This document shows, one piece after another, positions 46,430 through 55,863 of a stretch of 64,000 nucleotides of DNA. The notes under the pieces were generated by a model that did no database searches, had not been told where the DNA came from, and saw only the letters and a program-made list of their open reading frames with translations. Position numbers and translations under genes: made by a program. This DNA is from an uncultured Parafilimonas sp. (GTDB lineage Bacteria; Bacteroidota; Bacteroidia; Chitinophagales; Chitinophagaceae). How positions within the stretch are numbered: the first letter of the stretch is position 1; every line of letters starts with the position of its first letter. The DNA is taken from contig CAIRZB010000071.1 in NCBI GenBank assembly GCA_903882935.1, positions 62,001 to 126,000 on the forward strand, in the 5' to 3' direction.

Positions 46430-47647
46430 TTACGGCCAATAATCAAAAGGTAGCATATTGGCAATTTTCTCGCTCCATGCCCAATACCCAGTAAGCAACA
46501 AGTCCTGCGGTTGGTAAAAAATGCCGTTGTACAGCACAAAAACAGGGTGGTTGTTCAGCAGGGTTATTTGGGAGGTGATAAAGTCGCTAGCATCCGTTTT
46601 TTCAAGCACCTGCTGGGTGTATTCAAAAGGCGTTTTTTTGTTTTTATAGGTAATTTGTAAGTAATCGGTAAATGAAAGTATTGCTGTTACACTGTCGGCA
46701 GCACTGGCAATGCTGTCGCCCCTTAACGGTTCCTTGTGTAGCACCTGCGTTTCGTCGGGTTGGTCCATTATCCTTTTGTAATAGTGCAAAGTGTCTTTGG
46801 GCAAACTGTTCTCAAAATCCTCCTCGCTATGGCCGTTGGCAACAAAATAACCATACAATGCTTGCACGCGGCGTTTCTCCACATTGGGTATTTTTTCCAA
46901 TCGCTTTATTTCGTAACCGTTTTCTGGCAGTTTATTCACATACAGGCAACGCATAAAGTGCATTGCCGAGCCGTAATAAGCCTCTCTACGCCGTGCCTTC
47001 CATTTTTGTTGCTTACGGCCGCTGCCTTCCATTTCTTCAAAAAGCGGAAAGCCGAAATAAAACACGGTGTGCTTGGCAAAGTCGAAGGAAAAGCCCTCTA
47101 GTTTGTAATGCACCATGTACCCCATTGCTTTGTTTTCAATTATTAGGGCATCATCGGCAAAGGCCTGTAAAAAATCTCTTTTTTTTGAATACCGAAACTT
47201 TAGGGCCTCTTGGTTTTTCAGGGTGCAATCCAACGCAAAGTTGCTGGTACCGATGAAATTGTTTAGAAAAAGTTTGCCCCATTTTTCCCAGCCATTTTGG
47301 TCATATGTACCCACCACCACCGCACTTAGCTCGTTGGCTTTAGGCGTAAGGGCAATTTGAAGCGCCTGCGGCAGTTTGTCGGCATTAATACTTTGCACAT
47401 AGGTTAGGTACCCGAGGCATGATACCACCAGGTTAAACCGGCCCTGCGGCACCCTGTTAAGGGTAAACTGGCCACTGTTGTTTGCCGACGTGCCAATGGA
47501 GGTGTTGCTTAAAAATATGCTGGCACCTATTACCGGCTTGCCCGTGGCACTATCAGTGATGGTGCCGCGCAGTACAAAATTTTGGGCGTAGGCTTGCCCA
47601 AATGCTGCGGTTAGCCAAAACAAGAAACAGGCAAGCCATTTTTTCAT
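46430..47647 (-). CDS. Secreted protein with CarboxypepD_reg-like domain
   Basis: 405 residues. A signal peptide (ends AYAQ) leads into a carboxypeptidase regulatory-like beta-sandwich (about 24-110) with LRGTITDSATGKPVIGASIFLSNTSIGTSANNSGQFTL. The rest has no named domain. It is rich in aromatic and basic residues (GWEKWGKLFLNNFIG, RRREAYYGSAMHFMRC) and shows a pattern found in many Bacteroidota proteins of similar length that are not TonB receptors. It probably sits in the periplasm or outer membrane. It is transcribed towards rocD from a divergent start near 47.7 kb. Confidence 0.82.
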   Translation of the reverse strand: MKKWLACFLFWLTAAFGQAYAQNFVLRGTITDSATGKPVIGASIFLSNTSIGTSANNSGQFTLNRVPQGRFNLVVSCLGYLTYVQSINADKLPQALQIALTPKANELSAVVVGTYDQNGWEKWGKLFLNNFIGTSNFALDCTLKNQEALKFRYSKKRDFLQAFADDALIIENKAMGYMVHYKLEGFSFDFAKHTVFYFGFPLFEEMEGSGRKQQKWKARRREAYYGSAMHFMRCLYVNKLPENGYEIKRLEKIPNVEKRRVQALYGYFVANGHSEEDFENSLPKDTLHYYKRIMDQPDETQVLHKEPLRGDSIASAADSVTAILSFTDYLQITYKNKKTPFEYTQQVLEKTDASDFITSQITLLNNHPVFVLYNGIFYQPQDLLLTGYWAWSEKIANMLPFDYWP

Positions 47648-48127
47648 ACATCCGATATTACAAAAAGTTGCAGACCCAGGAAATTTGTATCGGCAAACAT
47701 TAGTTTAAACTGGATGAAACGGTGGGCACCAACTTATGCTGCGTGTGTCTCAGGCGCAAAAAACATGAAAGCCTAACCGAATTGCAGGCCGCCCACGATA
47801 TAATAGTACCCAACTTTAGGGATGTTGCTGGTAAAAACTTGGCGGTAACCATTTTTAATGATACCACTTACGAAAAACATGCAGCGCTTGCATTGCAAGG
47901 GTTAACACAAGAATTGCTCTTAAAATTGATAGCGATACAATCGAAATCCTGACGCCTGGCCCACTTTAGTTTCAATCGTCGAAGTGTGCGACGCAAGAAA
48001 AGTTACATAGAAATTCTGCCGCTGGCTCCAAAAAAGTTACCCCCCCCCACATTAACCTTTCCTTTACTCGAGTGGGGGTACTGTGTATATCGACTTGTAG
48101 ATTGCATCTCCCGGATAGCGTTCCGCC
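47648..48127. other. Gap with at most one doubtful small frame
   Basis: The only candidate is a GTG-started frame of 76 codons (47722-47952, plus strand) containing TELQAAHDIIVPNFRDVAGKN and ALQGLTQELLLKL. It resembles no known family. It has no clear promoter or ribosome site and could be a gene fragment. A run of nine C lies near 48041. No terminator or repeat was found. Confidence 0.3.
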
Positions 48128-50362
48128 TTACGGCTTAAACACAACCGTTTCGCCTTTTTGTAAAGGGATGGTAGTAATGCCTTTTTCATCTAAAAATGCG
48201 TTGGCTATTTGTGCGTGTTTAAACGGCAGTTTTATGTGGAGCATCCCTCCTTTTTCGGCCAATACGGTAACGCTTGTTATAACACCGTTTTGCATGGCAG
48301 CACTTATTATAAAAGCACCCTCGGCGCGCAGCTTCTTGAACGATACATTCTGCCAGCTTTGTGGCACTGCGGAAAACACTTCCACATAACCATCCTTACT
48401 TTGCAACAATAATTCGTGTATGCCTTGGGCAAAGGCAAAATTGCCTTCCAAGGTAAAAGGCCGGTAGGTGAAGCTGGAGTACTGGCCGCCTTTTTGGTCG
48501 CCATTCACGTGGAAGCTGTTAACTGAGCAAAAGTTGTTGGCGAATATTTGCAACTGTTTTACTGCGCTATCAGCTTGGTGTGCTCTTGCGTATACGCAGG
48601 CTGCCCAGCTAAAGCTGTAACCGCACCAGTTGCGGGTGCCTTTGGCTTGCAACTGGCGCAGGCTTTTATCAATGATGGATTTATCAGCTGCGTTGTTTAT
48701 ATCCAATTGCGCAATTGGGTATACGGCCATCAATTGTGCCAGGTGCCGGTGGCTTTCGTCCAGGTTTTGGCCGGGTGCAACTGTAAGGCCGGTTTCATTC
48801 ACGTCAAATGCGGGCATTTGTTGCAGTATGGTTTGCCAGTGGGCGGCTTCGCTTGCATGGTGTGTGGCCATGGCGGCTTCAGCGGCGGCACTCAAAGCAA
48901 AGCGGTATAGGCTAAGGTCGTAATTGGTATAGTGCGTAAACCAAGCGTTAATGCTATTGTCGTGGTACTCCGGGCTGCTGCTAAGAGGTATAACACGCAC
49001 CCCGTTTTGTAGTTGGGTGATGTTCTCGATAAAGGTGGCCGCTTCGTGCAGGTACGGGTATGCCCTTGTTTGTAAAAATGCTGTATCCATGCTGTATTTC
49101 CACTGCCAGTAAAAATGCTGCGCCACCCACGATGCGGTTGCCGGCGACAGCGAGTATTGTATCCACCCGCCCATGGCCTTACCGGTGATGGTAGTAACAC
49201 CTGGCACGGCCAGCCCCGGCACGCCAAAATATTGCTGGGTAAACTTTTTGTTCTCGCCTTTTACGGCCCAAAGCCAGTCAGTAAACGTGGCTGCCTCCTG
49301 CAAGTGGTTGCCAGTGTAGCAGGGCCAGTAACTAAGCTCCGTGTTAAGGTCGTGGTGAAAATCGCCTTTCCAGGGCGGTAGGTTGCCGTTATCGGCCGTC
49401 CAAATGGCTTGTAGGGTAATGGCTGGCGCACCTTTGCGGGCCACGCAGCCAAGTTTGTATAGCTCTAAACAATATTGTTTTTGCAGCAATTTGTCAGGAA
49501 GGTTTACAGAGGACTGCCCCCAGAATTTCGACCACCATCCTGTATGTGTACCCCAGCCGGTGGGTTCTTTGGCCGTTCCGCTCAATGCTGGCAACATCGC
49601 CTTTTGGTTGTAGGTAACCGTCCACTGGCCAATGTAGTGGTGGTTAGGCAATACTTGCCAGCTAACCAGTATTTCGTAGTAGTTGCCCTTGGTGGTAGGC
49701 TGGTGGTAAGTGATGCTGCTGCCTGTTTTAGTAACGGTGCCTTTTGCATAACGCAACTGTTGAAGGCCCTGCCCTTCAACGCTGTTGCCTGTTCCGTTGG
49801 CGTTTATGTTGTTGTAGCCCGGTATCATCAGCTGGGGAATTACCGATGCCGACGGCAGGTTTTCAAACCCAAAGTACCCAATGTTTTTTGTGGCGTGCAC
49901 ATAATGGTTAAACACCACGCCGTTATCAAACGCAACGGTACACAAAGCGGTGGCAATATCCAGCTTAACTTGTTGTACTTTGCCCAGTGCTGCCACGTTA
50001 AACTCCAGCGCACCGGCCGGTATTTTTGTGGGGTAGGGTATGGCCTCGTAGGGGTCGTCGCCAAGGCGCTGCACGGTGTCGTAATCGTTATTGGCCACGT
50101 GCTGCCGCACCCATGCAAAATTAAACTTGGTAAGGTCTACGCCGGTGCGCTCATCCCAAAGGTCTGCCCTATCCAGGCTTATGCGCAGTTTGCCTGCTTT
50201 TTGCCAAACCAGGCTGCCGAGCATACCATTGCCTTGGGGTATGGCTTCATCCCAGCGGGTGGCCAATGAATCAAACACCAGGTTGTTTGCCCCAATGGGC
50301 TGGGCATTGGCGGCGAACGAATAGATACTGATAATTAAAATGACAAGTAATATCTTTTTCAT
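48128..50362 (-). CDS. GH95-family glycoside hydrolase (alpha-L-fucosidase or galactosidase type)
   Basis: 744 residues from the ATG at 50362, whose MKKILLVILIISIYSFAANAQ is a clean signal peptide. The N-terminal beta-sandwich has WDEAIPQGNGMLGSLVWQKAGKLRISLDRADLWDER, a hallmark of GH95. The (alpha/alpha)6 barrel has TLQAIWTADNGNLPPWKGDFHHDLNTELSYWPCYTGN. The barrel segment reads D-L-N where characterised fucosidases carry N-x-N, so the specificity, or activity, is open. A C-terminal beta domain ends the chain. The probable role is removing terminal fucose or galactose from plant polysaccharides. Confidence 0.85.
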   Translation of the reverse strand: MKKILLVILIISIYSFAANAQPIGANNLVFDSLATRWDEAIPQGNGMLGSLVWQKAGKLRISLDRADLWDERTGVDLTKFNFAWVRQHVANNDYDTVQRLGDDPYEAIPYPTKIPAGALEFNVAALGKVQQVKLDIATALCTVAFDNGVVFNHYVHATKNIGYFGFENLPSASVIPQLMIPGYNNINANGTGNSVEGQGLQQLRYAKGTVTKTGSSITYHQPTTKGNYYEILVSWQVLPNHHYIGQWTVTYNQKAMLPALSGTAKEPTGWGTHTGWWSKFWGQSSVNLPDKLLQKQYCLELYKLGCVARKGAPAITLQAIWTADNGNLPPWKGDFHHDLNTELSYWPCYTGNHLQEAATFTDWLWAVKGENKKFTQQYFGVPGLAVPGVTTITGKAMGGWIQYSLSPATASWVAQHFYWQWKYSMDTAFLQTRAYPYLHEAATFIENITQLQNGVRVIPLSSSPEYHDNSINAWFTHYTNYDLSLYRFALSAAAEAAMATHHASEAAHWQTILQQMPAFDVNETGLTVAPGQNLDESHRHLAQLMAVYPIAQLDINNAADKSIIDKSLRQLQAKGTRNWCGYSFSWAACVYARAHQADSAVKQLQIFANNFCSVNSFHVNGDQKGGQYSSFTYRPFTLEGNFAFAQGIHELLLQSKDGYVEVFSAVPQSWQNVSFKKLRAEGAFIISAAMQNGVITSVTVLAEKGGMLHIKLPFKHAQIANAFLDEKGITTIPLQKGETVVFKP

Positions 50363-50613
50363 GTAGGCGGTATTTTGCGGCCGAATAAAGATAAGGGTAA
50401 AGCAACGCGGTTTATAAAGCTTTGGTGTTTGTGTGAACATAGTGGATGGGATGGTGAATTTTGAGGGGGGATTTCTTGCTGGCTCATATGGTCTGCGTTG
50501 GTGCGGTATAAAGTGGCATTGGCACGGCGTGCCGGCACCAATAAAACGACATTTTAATTGGGCTGGATGGTGTAGGAATATACCTTAGCAGTTATCACTA
50601 AGTAAAAACCCTG

Positions 50614-51192
50614 ATGCAAAAACTTTTTGTTGTTTCTTTTCTATCGGTTTTAATGGCATGTGGGCAAATCCACAGCGGCGGCGGAAACAATGGAACAAAA
50701 ACCAATGATTCTTTATTGCCGGAAGAAGAAGTAACCCCTGATATAAAAAAATTGCGCCAAGAGTATATTGAAGCCTACAATAAGCCCAAGTTTTTTGATA
50801 GTAGTTTTAAAGGTGTTGGTAGGGAACAACTGAAAGTGCATTGCAGGTATTTCTGCTTATTTGATAGTGCGATTATTATACCCAAGAGGTATATTTATGA
50901 GGACACTACTAAGCGTTTTATAACACACAGTTTTGCCTGTGAAATAACGATACTCAGCAACACTGATACCATTGTAAAAAGAACAGTTACAAAGCAAAAC
51001 TTCGCGCATTTGTTGCCGGATTATTTGCAGAATTATTCTGTAATATTTGAACCGGATTTTAAAGGGTATGATGTAAAACGTGATGCATTCAATTTTACTA
51101 CAAGCATATCCATCCCAATAACCGATATAGGCCGGTTATATAGATTCAGTATTAAACGCAATGGAGAATTGATTGTTAGGGAAGATGAATAA
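50614..51192 (+). CDS. Lipoprotein of unknown function
   Basis: 192 residues. MQKLFVVSFLSVLMAC is a lipoprotein signal with Cys16, followed by a Gly/Asn-rich linker. The folded part (about 45-192) is mixed alpha/beta with two Cys (HCRYFCLFDSA) and no recognised domain. It ends NGELIVREDE. Its stop is followed by a long imperfect hairpin at 51313-51354. It is divergent from the GH95 gene by 250 bases and shares no obvious operon. Confidence 0.72.
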   Translation: MQKLFVVSFLSVLMACGQIHSGGGNNGTKTNDSLLPEEEVTPDIKKLRQEYIEAYNKPKFFDSSFKGVGREQLKVHCRYFCLFDSAIIIPKRYIYEDTTKRFITHSFACEITILSNTDTIVKRTVTKQNFAHLLPDYLQNYSVIFEPDFKGYDVKRDAFNFTTSISIPITDIGRLYRFSIKRNGELIVREDE

Positions 51193-51312
51193 TTCCAAAT
51201 TACTTTAATGTGAAGCTTCCATTTTGATGACCAAATTTATACGAAACAACATGACTTCGTTTATTTGATAGCCAACGAATAATACGCTTGCCCGTAGAAT
51301 GTTGGCAGTTGG

Positions 51313-51354
51313 CAACAATTCCATTGTCAACTTGTTTTGACAATAGAATTGTTG
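51313..51354. terminator. Hairpin between convergent genes
   Basis: CAACAATTC-C-ATTGTCAA (51313-51330) pairs with TTGACAAT-A-GAATTGTTG (51337-51354), 17 of 18 positions. There is no long T-run, so termination is likely but not certain. Confidence 0.5.
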
Positions 51355-51382
51355 TGAAGTGTCTGGAGTCAGAGCTGCTAAA

Positions 51383-51410
51383 TTCACGTTTACCTTTTCA
51401 CGATTCACAA
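51383..51410. repeat. Four 7-base units related to the 24.3-kb array
   Basis: TTCACGT, TTACCTT, TTCACGA and TTCACAA follow in register, six bases before the stop of the acidic-protein gene. This is the reverse complement type of GTGAAWC. Confidence 0.6.
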
Positions 51411-51415
51411 CGCCC

Positions 51416-52264
51416 TCACCACTCCCACCCCGGGAAAACAAAATAATAAACGCCCCAGCAGTCATATTCCAATGCGAAGTATAATTTAAAAGGACCCTCG
51501 AGGGTAATGGTTTCATGGCTCTCCAATTCGGCGGTGTATTTGGCAAACCCTTCCACGTAGCCCATGCCGTTTTCACCTTGTAGTTCAAAACTCATGTCGG
51601 CAATGCTGTATTCCCAATCGGCAAAGGATGTGTAGGCTTCAAAAAAATGGCTGAATTTTTCCAAAACAGCGTCTTTTTTCAAAACCCGCCCGTCGGGCAG
51701 TATAAAGGTATAGGCCAGCTCGCCGCTGTATTCGGTAAACCGCTGCTCAAACCAATGCTCCATAAACGCCTTGGCACGGTCTTCAATACTCATTTTATGG
51801 TTTGGGTGAAATTCCTCATACGTATAATGCATTATCATGCCGGGCAATAAAAAATCGTCCGTCTCGCGCTCGAATAACTCCTCGGTTATAAAAGTATATT
51901 TTAGGCGGCTGGGGTATTCGGCCATAAAATCCACCTCAATATTTTTGTCAGCCAGTATTGCCACTACCTCTTCAAAAGCTGTTTCTATAGCTTCATCATC
52001 CAACTCAGCGGCTGGGGTAAAAGCCGGACTGCCCACCAGTTCATACAGCTTAACTTGTTTAGCATTTGCCGAGGCATGCTCAAAGGCCAGTATGTTTTTT
52101 AAAAACTCGTTTTCAATTTCCGGCGGCACGCCTTCAAAGCTGTGCGTTTCGGCACCCAACTCCGCCTGTAGTTTCAAATGCAACAGCTCATTTTCAATGC
52201 GCAGGTTTTCTTCAGGGTCTTCGCTAAAAGGGGTTTCCAAATCGTCGTCGTCTGTGTGTTGCAT
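51416..52264 (-). CDS. Acidic cytoplasmic protein of unknown function
   Basis: 282 residues with no signal or membrane segment. The N-terminus MQHTDDDDLETPFSEDPEEN is strongly acidic and likely disordered. Helical segments follow (LRIENELLHLKLQAELG). The C-terminal 120 residues look like an NTF2-like cone fold, with FMEHWFEQRFTEYSGELAYTFILPDGRVLKKDAVLEKFSHFFEAY and FALEYDCWGVYYFVFPGWEW. This fold guess is from pattern only. It begins 77 bases after a small membrane-protein gene on the same strand, so the two may be co-transcribed. Confidence 0.75.
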   Translation of the reverse strand: MQHTDDDDLETPFSEDPEENLRIENELLHLKLQAELGAETHSFEGVPPEIENEFLKNILAFEHASANAKQVKLYELVGSPAFTPAAELDDEAIETAFEEVVAILADKNIEVDFMAEYPSRLKYTFITEELFERETDDFLLPGMIMHYTYEEFHPNHKMSIEDRAKAFMEHWFEQRFTEYSGELAYTFILPDGRVLKKDAVLEKFSHFFEAYTSFADWEYSIADMSFELQGENGMGYVEGFAKYTAELESHETITLEGPFKLYFALEYDCWGVYYFVFPGWEW

Positions 52265-52341
52265 GTGGGCTAATTATGCGGTAAAAATAGGGTACATGGG
52301 CGAAATAAAAACATCAAAAAACTGCTTGTGTTTTGCGGTTT

Positions 52342-52851
52342 TCAAATAATGGGAAAAAACCGTGTGCGCTGTATTAATCTGCTCCCGGCTGCCTTTTTAA
52401 TGAGTGATTGAATTAATAGACTTTCAACTTCCATTAAAAAAGAGGTTACAACGATCGATTTGCCATATTTATCAGCAAATCGCAAATATCCAAAGTCTTC
52501 CCATGGCAGCCTGTGCCCCATTTTGCATTTCACAAGCTTAATTTCAACAATTTCATCGATGTTAATCACGACGACATTGTTAGTTTTGTTGTTTGTAAGC
52601 TGTATGTATTTGTTAGCAATTAAAAACTCTTTCCCTAGAGAATTTCCGAGGTAGTTGAAAAAAAGGGCAATCCCAAGCGGGTTAAGAAAAAAGAACATAT
52701 TCCAAAGCAAAAAGCCGATAGACTTGTCAGTCATAGAAGGTTTGACAGAAATATATGCGTTGGCAGCTACTTGCAGCAGTAAAAAAAACCAAATGCCCAG
52801 CGATTGGCCGATTATTATTTTGCGTTTTGCGGTATACATGCGTTGGCTCAT
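52342..52851 (-). CDS. Small membrane protein with a C-terminal PH-like region
   Basis: 169 residues from the ATG at 52851. Two membrane segments (about 15-33 and 45-68) are followed by a soluble part with KYIQLTNNKTNNVVVINIDEIVEIKLVKC and FGYLRFADKYGKSIVVTSFLMEVESLL. This strand-rich order, ending in a helix, resembles bacterial PH domains but is not diagnostic. The function is unknown. It lies between the amidohydrolase and the acidic-protein gene, all on the minus strand. Confidence 0.65.
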   Translation of the reverse strand: MSQRMYTAKRKIIIGQSLGIWFFLLLQVAANAYISVKPSMTDKSIGFLLWNMFFFLNPLGIALFFNYLGNSLGKEFLIANKYIQLTNNKTNNVVVINIDEIVEIKLVKCKMGHRLPWEDFGYLRFADKYGKSIVVTSFLMEVESLLIQSLIKKAAGSRLIQRTRFFPII

Positions 52852-52885
52852 CAAATATAGTTTTAGGTATTTTTTGGCCGTAAAC

Positions 52886-54538
52886 TCACTCCCTCACAAA
52901 AACTTCCCTCCCGTCCACCACCGTGTGCAGCACCTTGATGTATTGTATTTTTTCCGGGGCTATGGTAAACAGGTTGTCGCTCAATACCACAAAATCGGCC
53001 AGCATGCCCGGTTTAAGTATGCCCAGTTTGTTTTCTTGGAAGCCCGCATAAGCGTTGTTTGCCGTGTAGCAACGCAGGGCCTGTTCTACACCTATTTTTT
53101 CTTCCGGGTACCAGCCATTGGGGTTTTTGCCGTCAAGGGTTCTGCGTGTAACAGCTGCGTATATTCCCAATAAGGGTTTTAGCGGAGCTACTGTCCAGTC
53201 GCTGCCAAAAGTAACCATCGCGCCTGTTTTTAGCAGGGTGTTAAAGGCGTATGTGCGGCGCAGCCGGTCGTCGTTTAAACGTTTATAGGCCCAGCGGCCG
53301 TCGTCAATGGCATGGTATGGCTGCATGCTGGGTATAACATGCATTTGTGCAAACGCCGGTATCGCCTTAGCCGATATATGTTGCGTATGCTCTATCCGGA
53401 AACGGTGGTCCCTGCCGGGGTAGTTTTTTTCTGCCTCTCGGTATACGCCTAAAATAAAATCAATCGCATGATCGCCGATGGCGTGGGTGGCTACCTGTAA
53501 CCCGGCGGAGTCAGCGCTTAGCACCCAACTGCGCAACAATGTGGTATCGGTAACTTGCAGCCCTGTGCTGTTTGGCGCATCTAAATACGGCTGGTAAAAC
53601 CAAGCGGTTGTTGACCCCAGCGAGCCATCCACAAAACCCTTTACCCCGCCCCAGCGCAGCATATCATCGCCCTTGCCGTTTACCATGCAGAAAGAGTCCA
53701 GATAGTGCCAGTCCGCCACTGGTACAAATGCATAAATGCGTAGGGGTAGTTTATTATTGGCGTATGCCCGGCGGTAGGTAGCCAGTTCCAGCCGGCCGCC
53801 ATAGCTGCTAACATCATGCACTTGGGTTACGCCGTTTTCAAAAGCATGATTCATGGCAGCCTGTAAATATTCGTCCAGTTCTTTAGGGCTGGGGTCGGGT
53901 ATTGTTTTAAGTACCAGGTCCTGTGCATTGTCTTTAAAAACGCCGGTAGGTTCGCCGTTTTCATCTTTTACAATTTCGCCACCTGGGGGAGAAACGGTGT
54001 TTTTGGTAATGCCGGCCAGTTGCAGCGCTTTGCTGTTGGCAAAACTCATGTGGCCGTCGTATCGGCTTACAAAAACAGGGTTGTTGGGGGTAACGCTGTC
54101 AATCCATGCCCTGCGCGGCAGGTCGCCGCCCCAGGCCTCATGGTCCCAATCGCCGCCTAAAATCCAACGCCTATCTTTATGTTGTTGGCAAAATTTTTTC
54201 AGTGCTTGTATAAAATCTTTCTTAGTGGCTGCCTGCCGCAGGTTTACACCAGAAAGGTCGTAGCCGCCGCTTAAAAAATGGGTATGGTTGTCAATAAAGC
54301 CAGGCACCATCAATTTTCCGCCTAATTCAATAACAGTAGTTTTTTTGTTGGTAATAGCTTTGTAATCAGATCCAACCCACAATATTTTATTACCCTTCAA
54401 CGCTATAGCAGATGCCCAAGGCTGTTCGCTATCGCCTGTCCATATTTTTGCGTTAGTGTAAACTTTATCAGCAAATTGTTGCTGCGCGTTAACACTGAGG
54501 GATATTATAATTAAGGAGCTGATGAGTGGGAATTTCAT
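52886..54538 (-). CDS. Secreted amidohydrolase family 3 enzyme (YtcJ-like)
   Basis: 550 residues with a signal peptide (ends SVNAQ). The metal-binding start of the TIM barrel is FIDNHTHFLSGGYD (His85, His87). Later HAIGDHAIDF and IEHTQHIS give further His ligands, and FGSDWTVAPLKPLLGIYAAVTR carries the catalytic Asp. The C-terminal PGMLADFVVLSDNLF closes the composite beta domain. Relatives hydrolyse amides such as N-substituted formamides or act on unknown substrates. Export is suggested by the signal peptide. Confidence 0.9.
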   Translation of the reverse strand: MKFPLISSLIIISLSVNAQQQFADKVYTNAKIWTGDSEQPWASAIALKGNKILWVGSDYKAITNKKTTVIELGGKLMVPGFIDNHTHFLSGGYDLSGVNLRQAATKKDFIQALKKFCQQHKDRRWILGGDWDHEAWGGDLPRRAWIDSVTPNNPVFVSRYDGHMSFANSKALQLAGITKNTVSPPGGEIVKDENGEPTGVFKDNAQDLVLKTIPDPSPKELDEYLQAAMNHAFENGVTQVHDVSSYGGRLELATYRRAYANNKLPLRIYAFVPVADWHYLDSFCMVNGKGDDMLRWGGVKGFVDGSLGSTTAWFYQPYLDAPNSTGLQVTDTTLLRSWVLSADSAGLQVATHAIGDHAIDFILGVYREAEKNYPGRDHRFRIEHTQHISAKAIPAFAQMHVIPSMQPYHAIDDGRWAYKRLNDDRLRRTYAFNTLLKTGAMVTFGSDWTVAPLKPLLGIYAAVTRRTLDGKNPNGWYPEEKIGVEQALRCYTANNAYAGFQENKLGILKPGMLADFVVLSDNLFTIAPEKIQYIKVLHTVVDGREVFVRE

Positions 54539-54574
54539 GGCGGTTTTTTACAAGTATAGGAAATATTATTGGCC

Positions 54575-54952
54575 AGCCGAAAGCAAGACTAATTCTTATT
54601 TTTATGTCCTTTTACAGCTATCAGCCTTTTACTATCACTCCTTTCTATAATATTGTTCTTTTTGCCTTGATGCAAAAAGAACCAAAAAAATCAAGGCAAA
54701 ACACAATCGCTCCGCGCGTTTTTGCCATCCCGCGCTTCCCCACGTGTAACTCCGCACCTTTCTTGGAAGCTTGATGCGTGATACTTTTCATTCAATCAGG
54801 TTTAATTTTTTGGATGGTGTACTTACGCAGTTTACCCGCAACAGTTGCTGTGAGACTCGGTCTTCAAAGGGCAAAATCTCTTTGTTGTTGAGATAAACAC
54901 TATATGATAATAGCATCTCAAAATAAGAATTAGCCGAAAGCAAGGTTAGTCC
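54575..54952. repeat. Gap bounded by direct repeats, with a two-way hairpin
   Basis: AGCCGAAAGCAAG occurs at 54575-54587 and 54932-54944 in the same direction; matches continue as ..TA.T.C. Between them GTTCTTTTTGC (54655-54665) can pair with GCAAAAAGAAC (54672-54682), or TTTTGCCTTGA (54660-54670) can pair with TCAAGGCAAAA (54691-54701). The two stems exclude each other. No gene is seen in 54539-55017. Confidence 0.6.
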
Positions 54953-55017
54953 GCTCCATAAAAGGGATTATTTTGGAATCGAGAAATCCCAACATCCCGC
55001 AACCCCAAAATCAGAAA

Positions 55018-55785
55018 TTATTTATCCAGCTTGGTAATCAAGTGGTGCTTGCCTTTTAGCATAAATTTTTTACTTTGCTCAATGGCATCCATCACTTGGT
55101 CAAGTATTTCCTCGGTGGTCTTTTCGTAGTCAATCACCATGGGGGCTTTAAAGCGTATGCTTAGGGTGCTGCCTCTTTTTTTAAAGGTAAGGCCGCGTTT
55201 GGTAAAAGCGCGCCAAAAACCGTTAATCACTACCGGCACCACAATGGGGCGGTTGTTTTTAATAATGTAGGCGGTACCCTTACGGCCTGGGGCAAAAGGC
55301 TTGGTGGTACCCTGGGGAAAAGTAATAATCCAGTTGTCTTTAAGCGCGGTGGTTATTTTACGGGTATCGCTGGGGTCAAGGCCCCTTCGTACTTCCTTAC
55401 CCTCGGCCCGCCAGGTACGTTTTACGGTAAGGCAGCCGGCCATTTTAAAAATACGGCTGATGAAGCTGCCGTTCATGGTTTCTTCCGCAGCCACAAAATA
55501 AATACGGGTAAACGGGTTTAGCAGGTAAAACGGTATGCCTAACCTGTTATGCCTGCGCCATTTTACGGCGCAGAATATGTGTATAAACGTAATAACGTCG
55601 GCAAAATAGGTTTGGTGGTTGCTAACAAACAGCACGTTATTGTTGGGCAGGTTTTCAATATGCTCGGTACCCTCAATTTTCAGCTTGTTTATCCACACAA
55701 GCCCTGGGTACGTAATAGCACCTACCACGGCATAAATAAACGACCTGAATAACTTAATATGCTTAAATCTCTCTAACAATCGCAT
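55018..55785 (-). CDS. PlsC-like lysophospholipid acyltransferase
   Basis: 255 residues from the ATG at 55785; a TTG seven codons upstream is less likely. One membrane segment (about 14-33) precedes the acyltransferase domain. The catalytic block is SNHQTYFAD, where His57 and Asp63 are five residues apart instead of four. The phosphate-binding block reads FPQGTTKPF where most PlsC enzymes have FPEGTR. VPVVINGFWRAF follows. The probable reaction is acyl transfer to lysophosphatidate or another lysolipid; the changed motifs may mean another acceptor. Confidence 0.85.
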   Translation of the reverse strand: MRLLERFKHIKLFRSFIYAVVGAITYPGLVWINKLKIEGTEHIENLPNNNVLFVSNHQTYFADVITFIHIFCAVKWRRHNRLGIPFYLLNPFTRIYFVAAEETMNGSFISRIFKMAGCLTVKRTWRAEGKEVRRGLDPSDTRKITTALKDNWIITFPQGTTKPFAPGRKGTAYIIKNNRPIVVPVVINGFWRAFTKRGLTFKKRGSTLSIRFKAPMVIDYEKTTEEILDQVMDAIEQSKKFMLKGKHHLITKLDK

Positions 55786-55863
55786 GAAATTAAAAGTGTT
55801 TGGCAATCAGGGGTGCAAATTAGGTATTGTAAATGATTGTTAATGGTGCGGGCAAATAATATT

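Noticed and set aside
54526-54774. Plus-strand frame of 82 codons
   Set aside because: It spans the two-way hairpin and direct-repeat region and shows no protein-like pattern.
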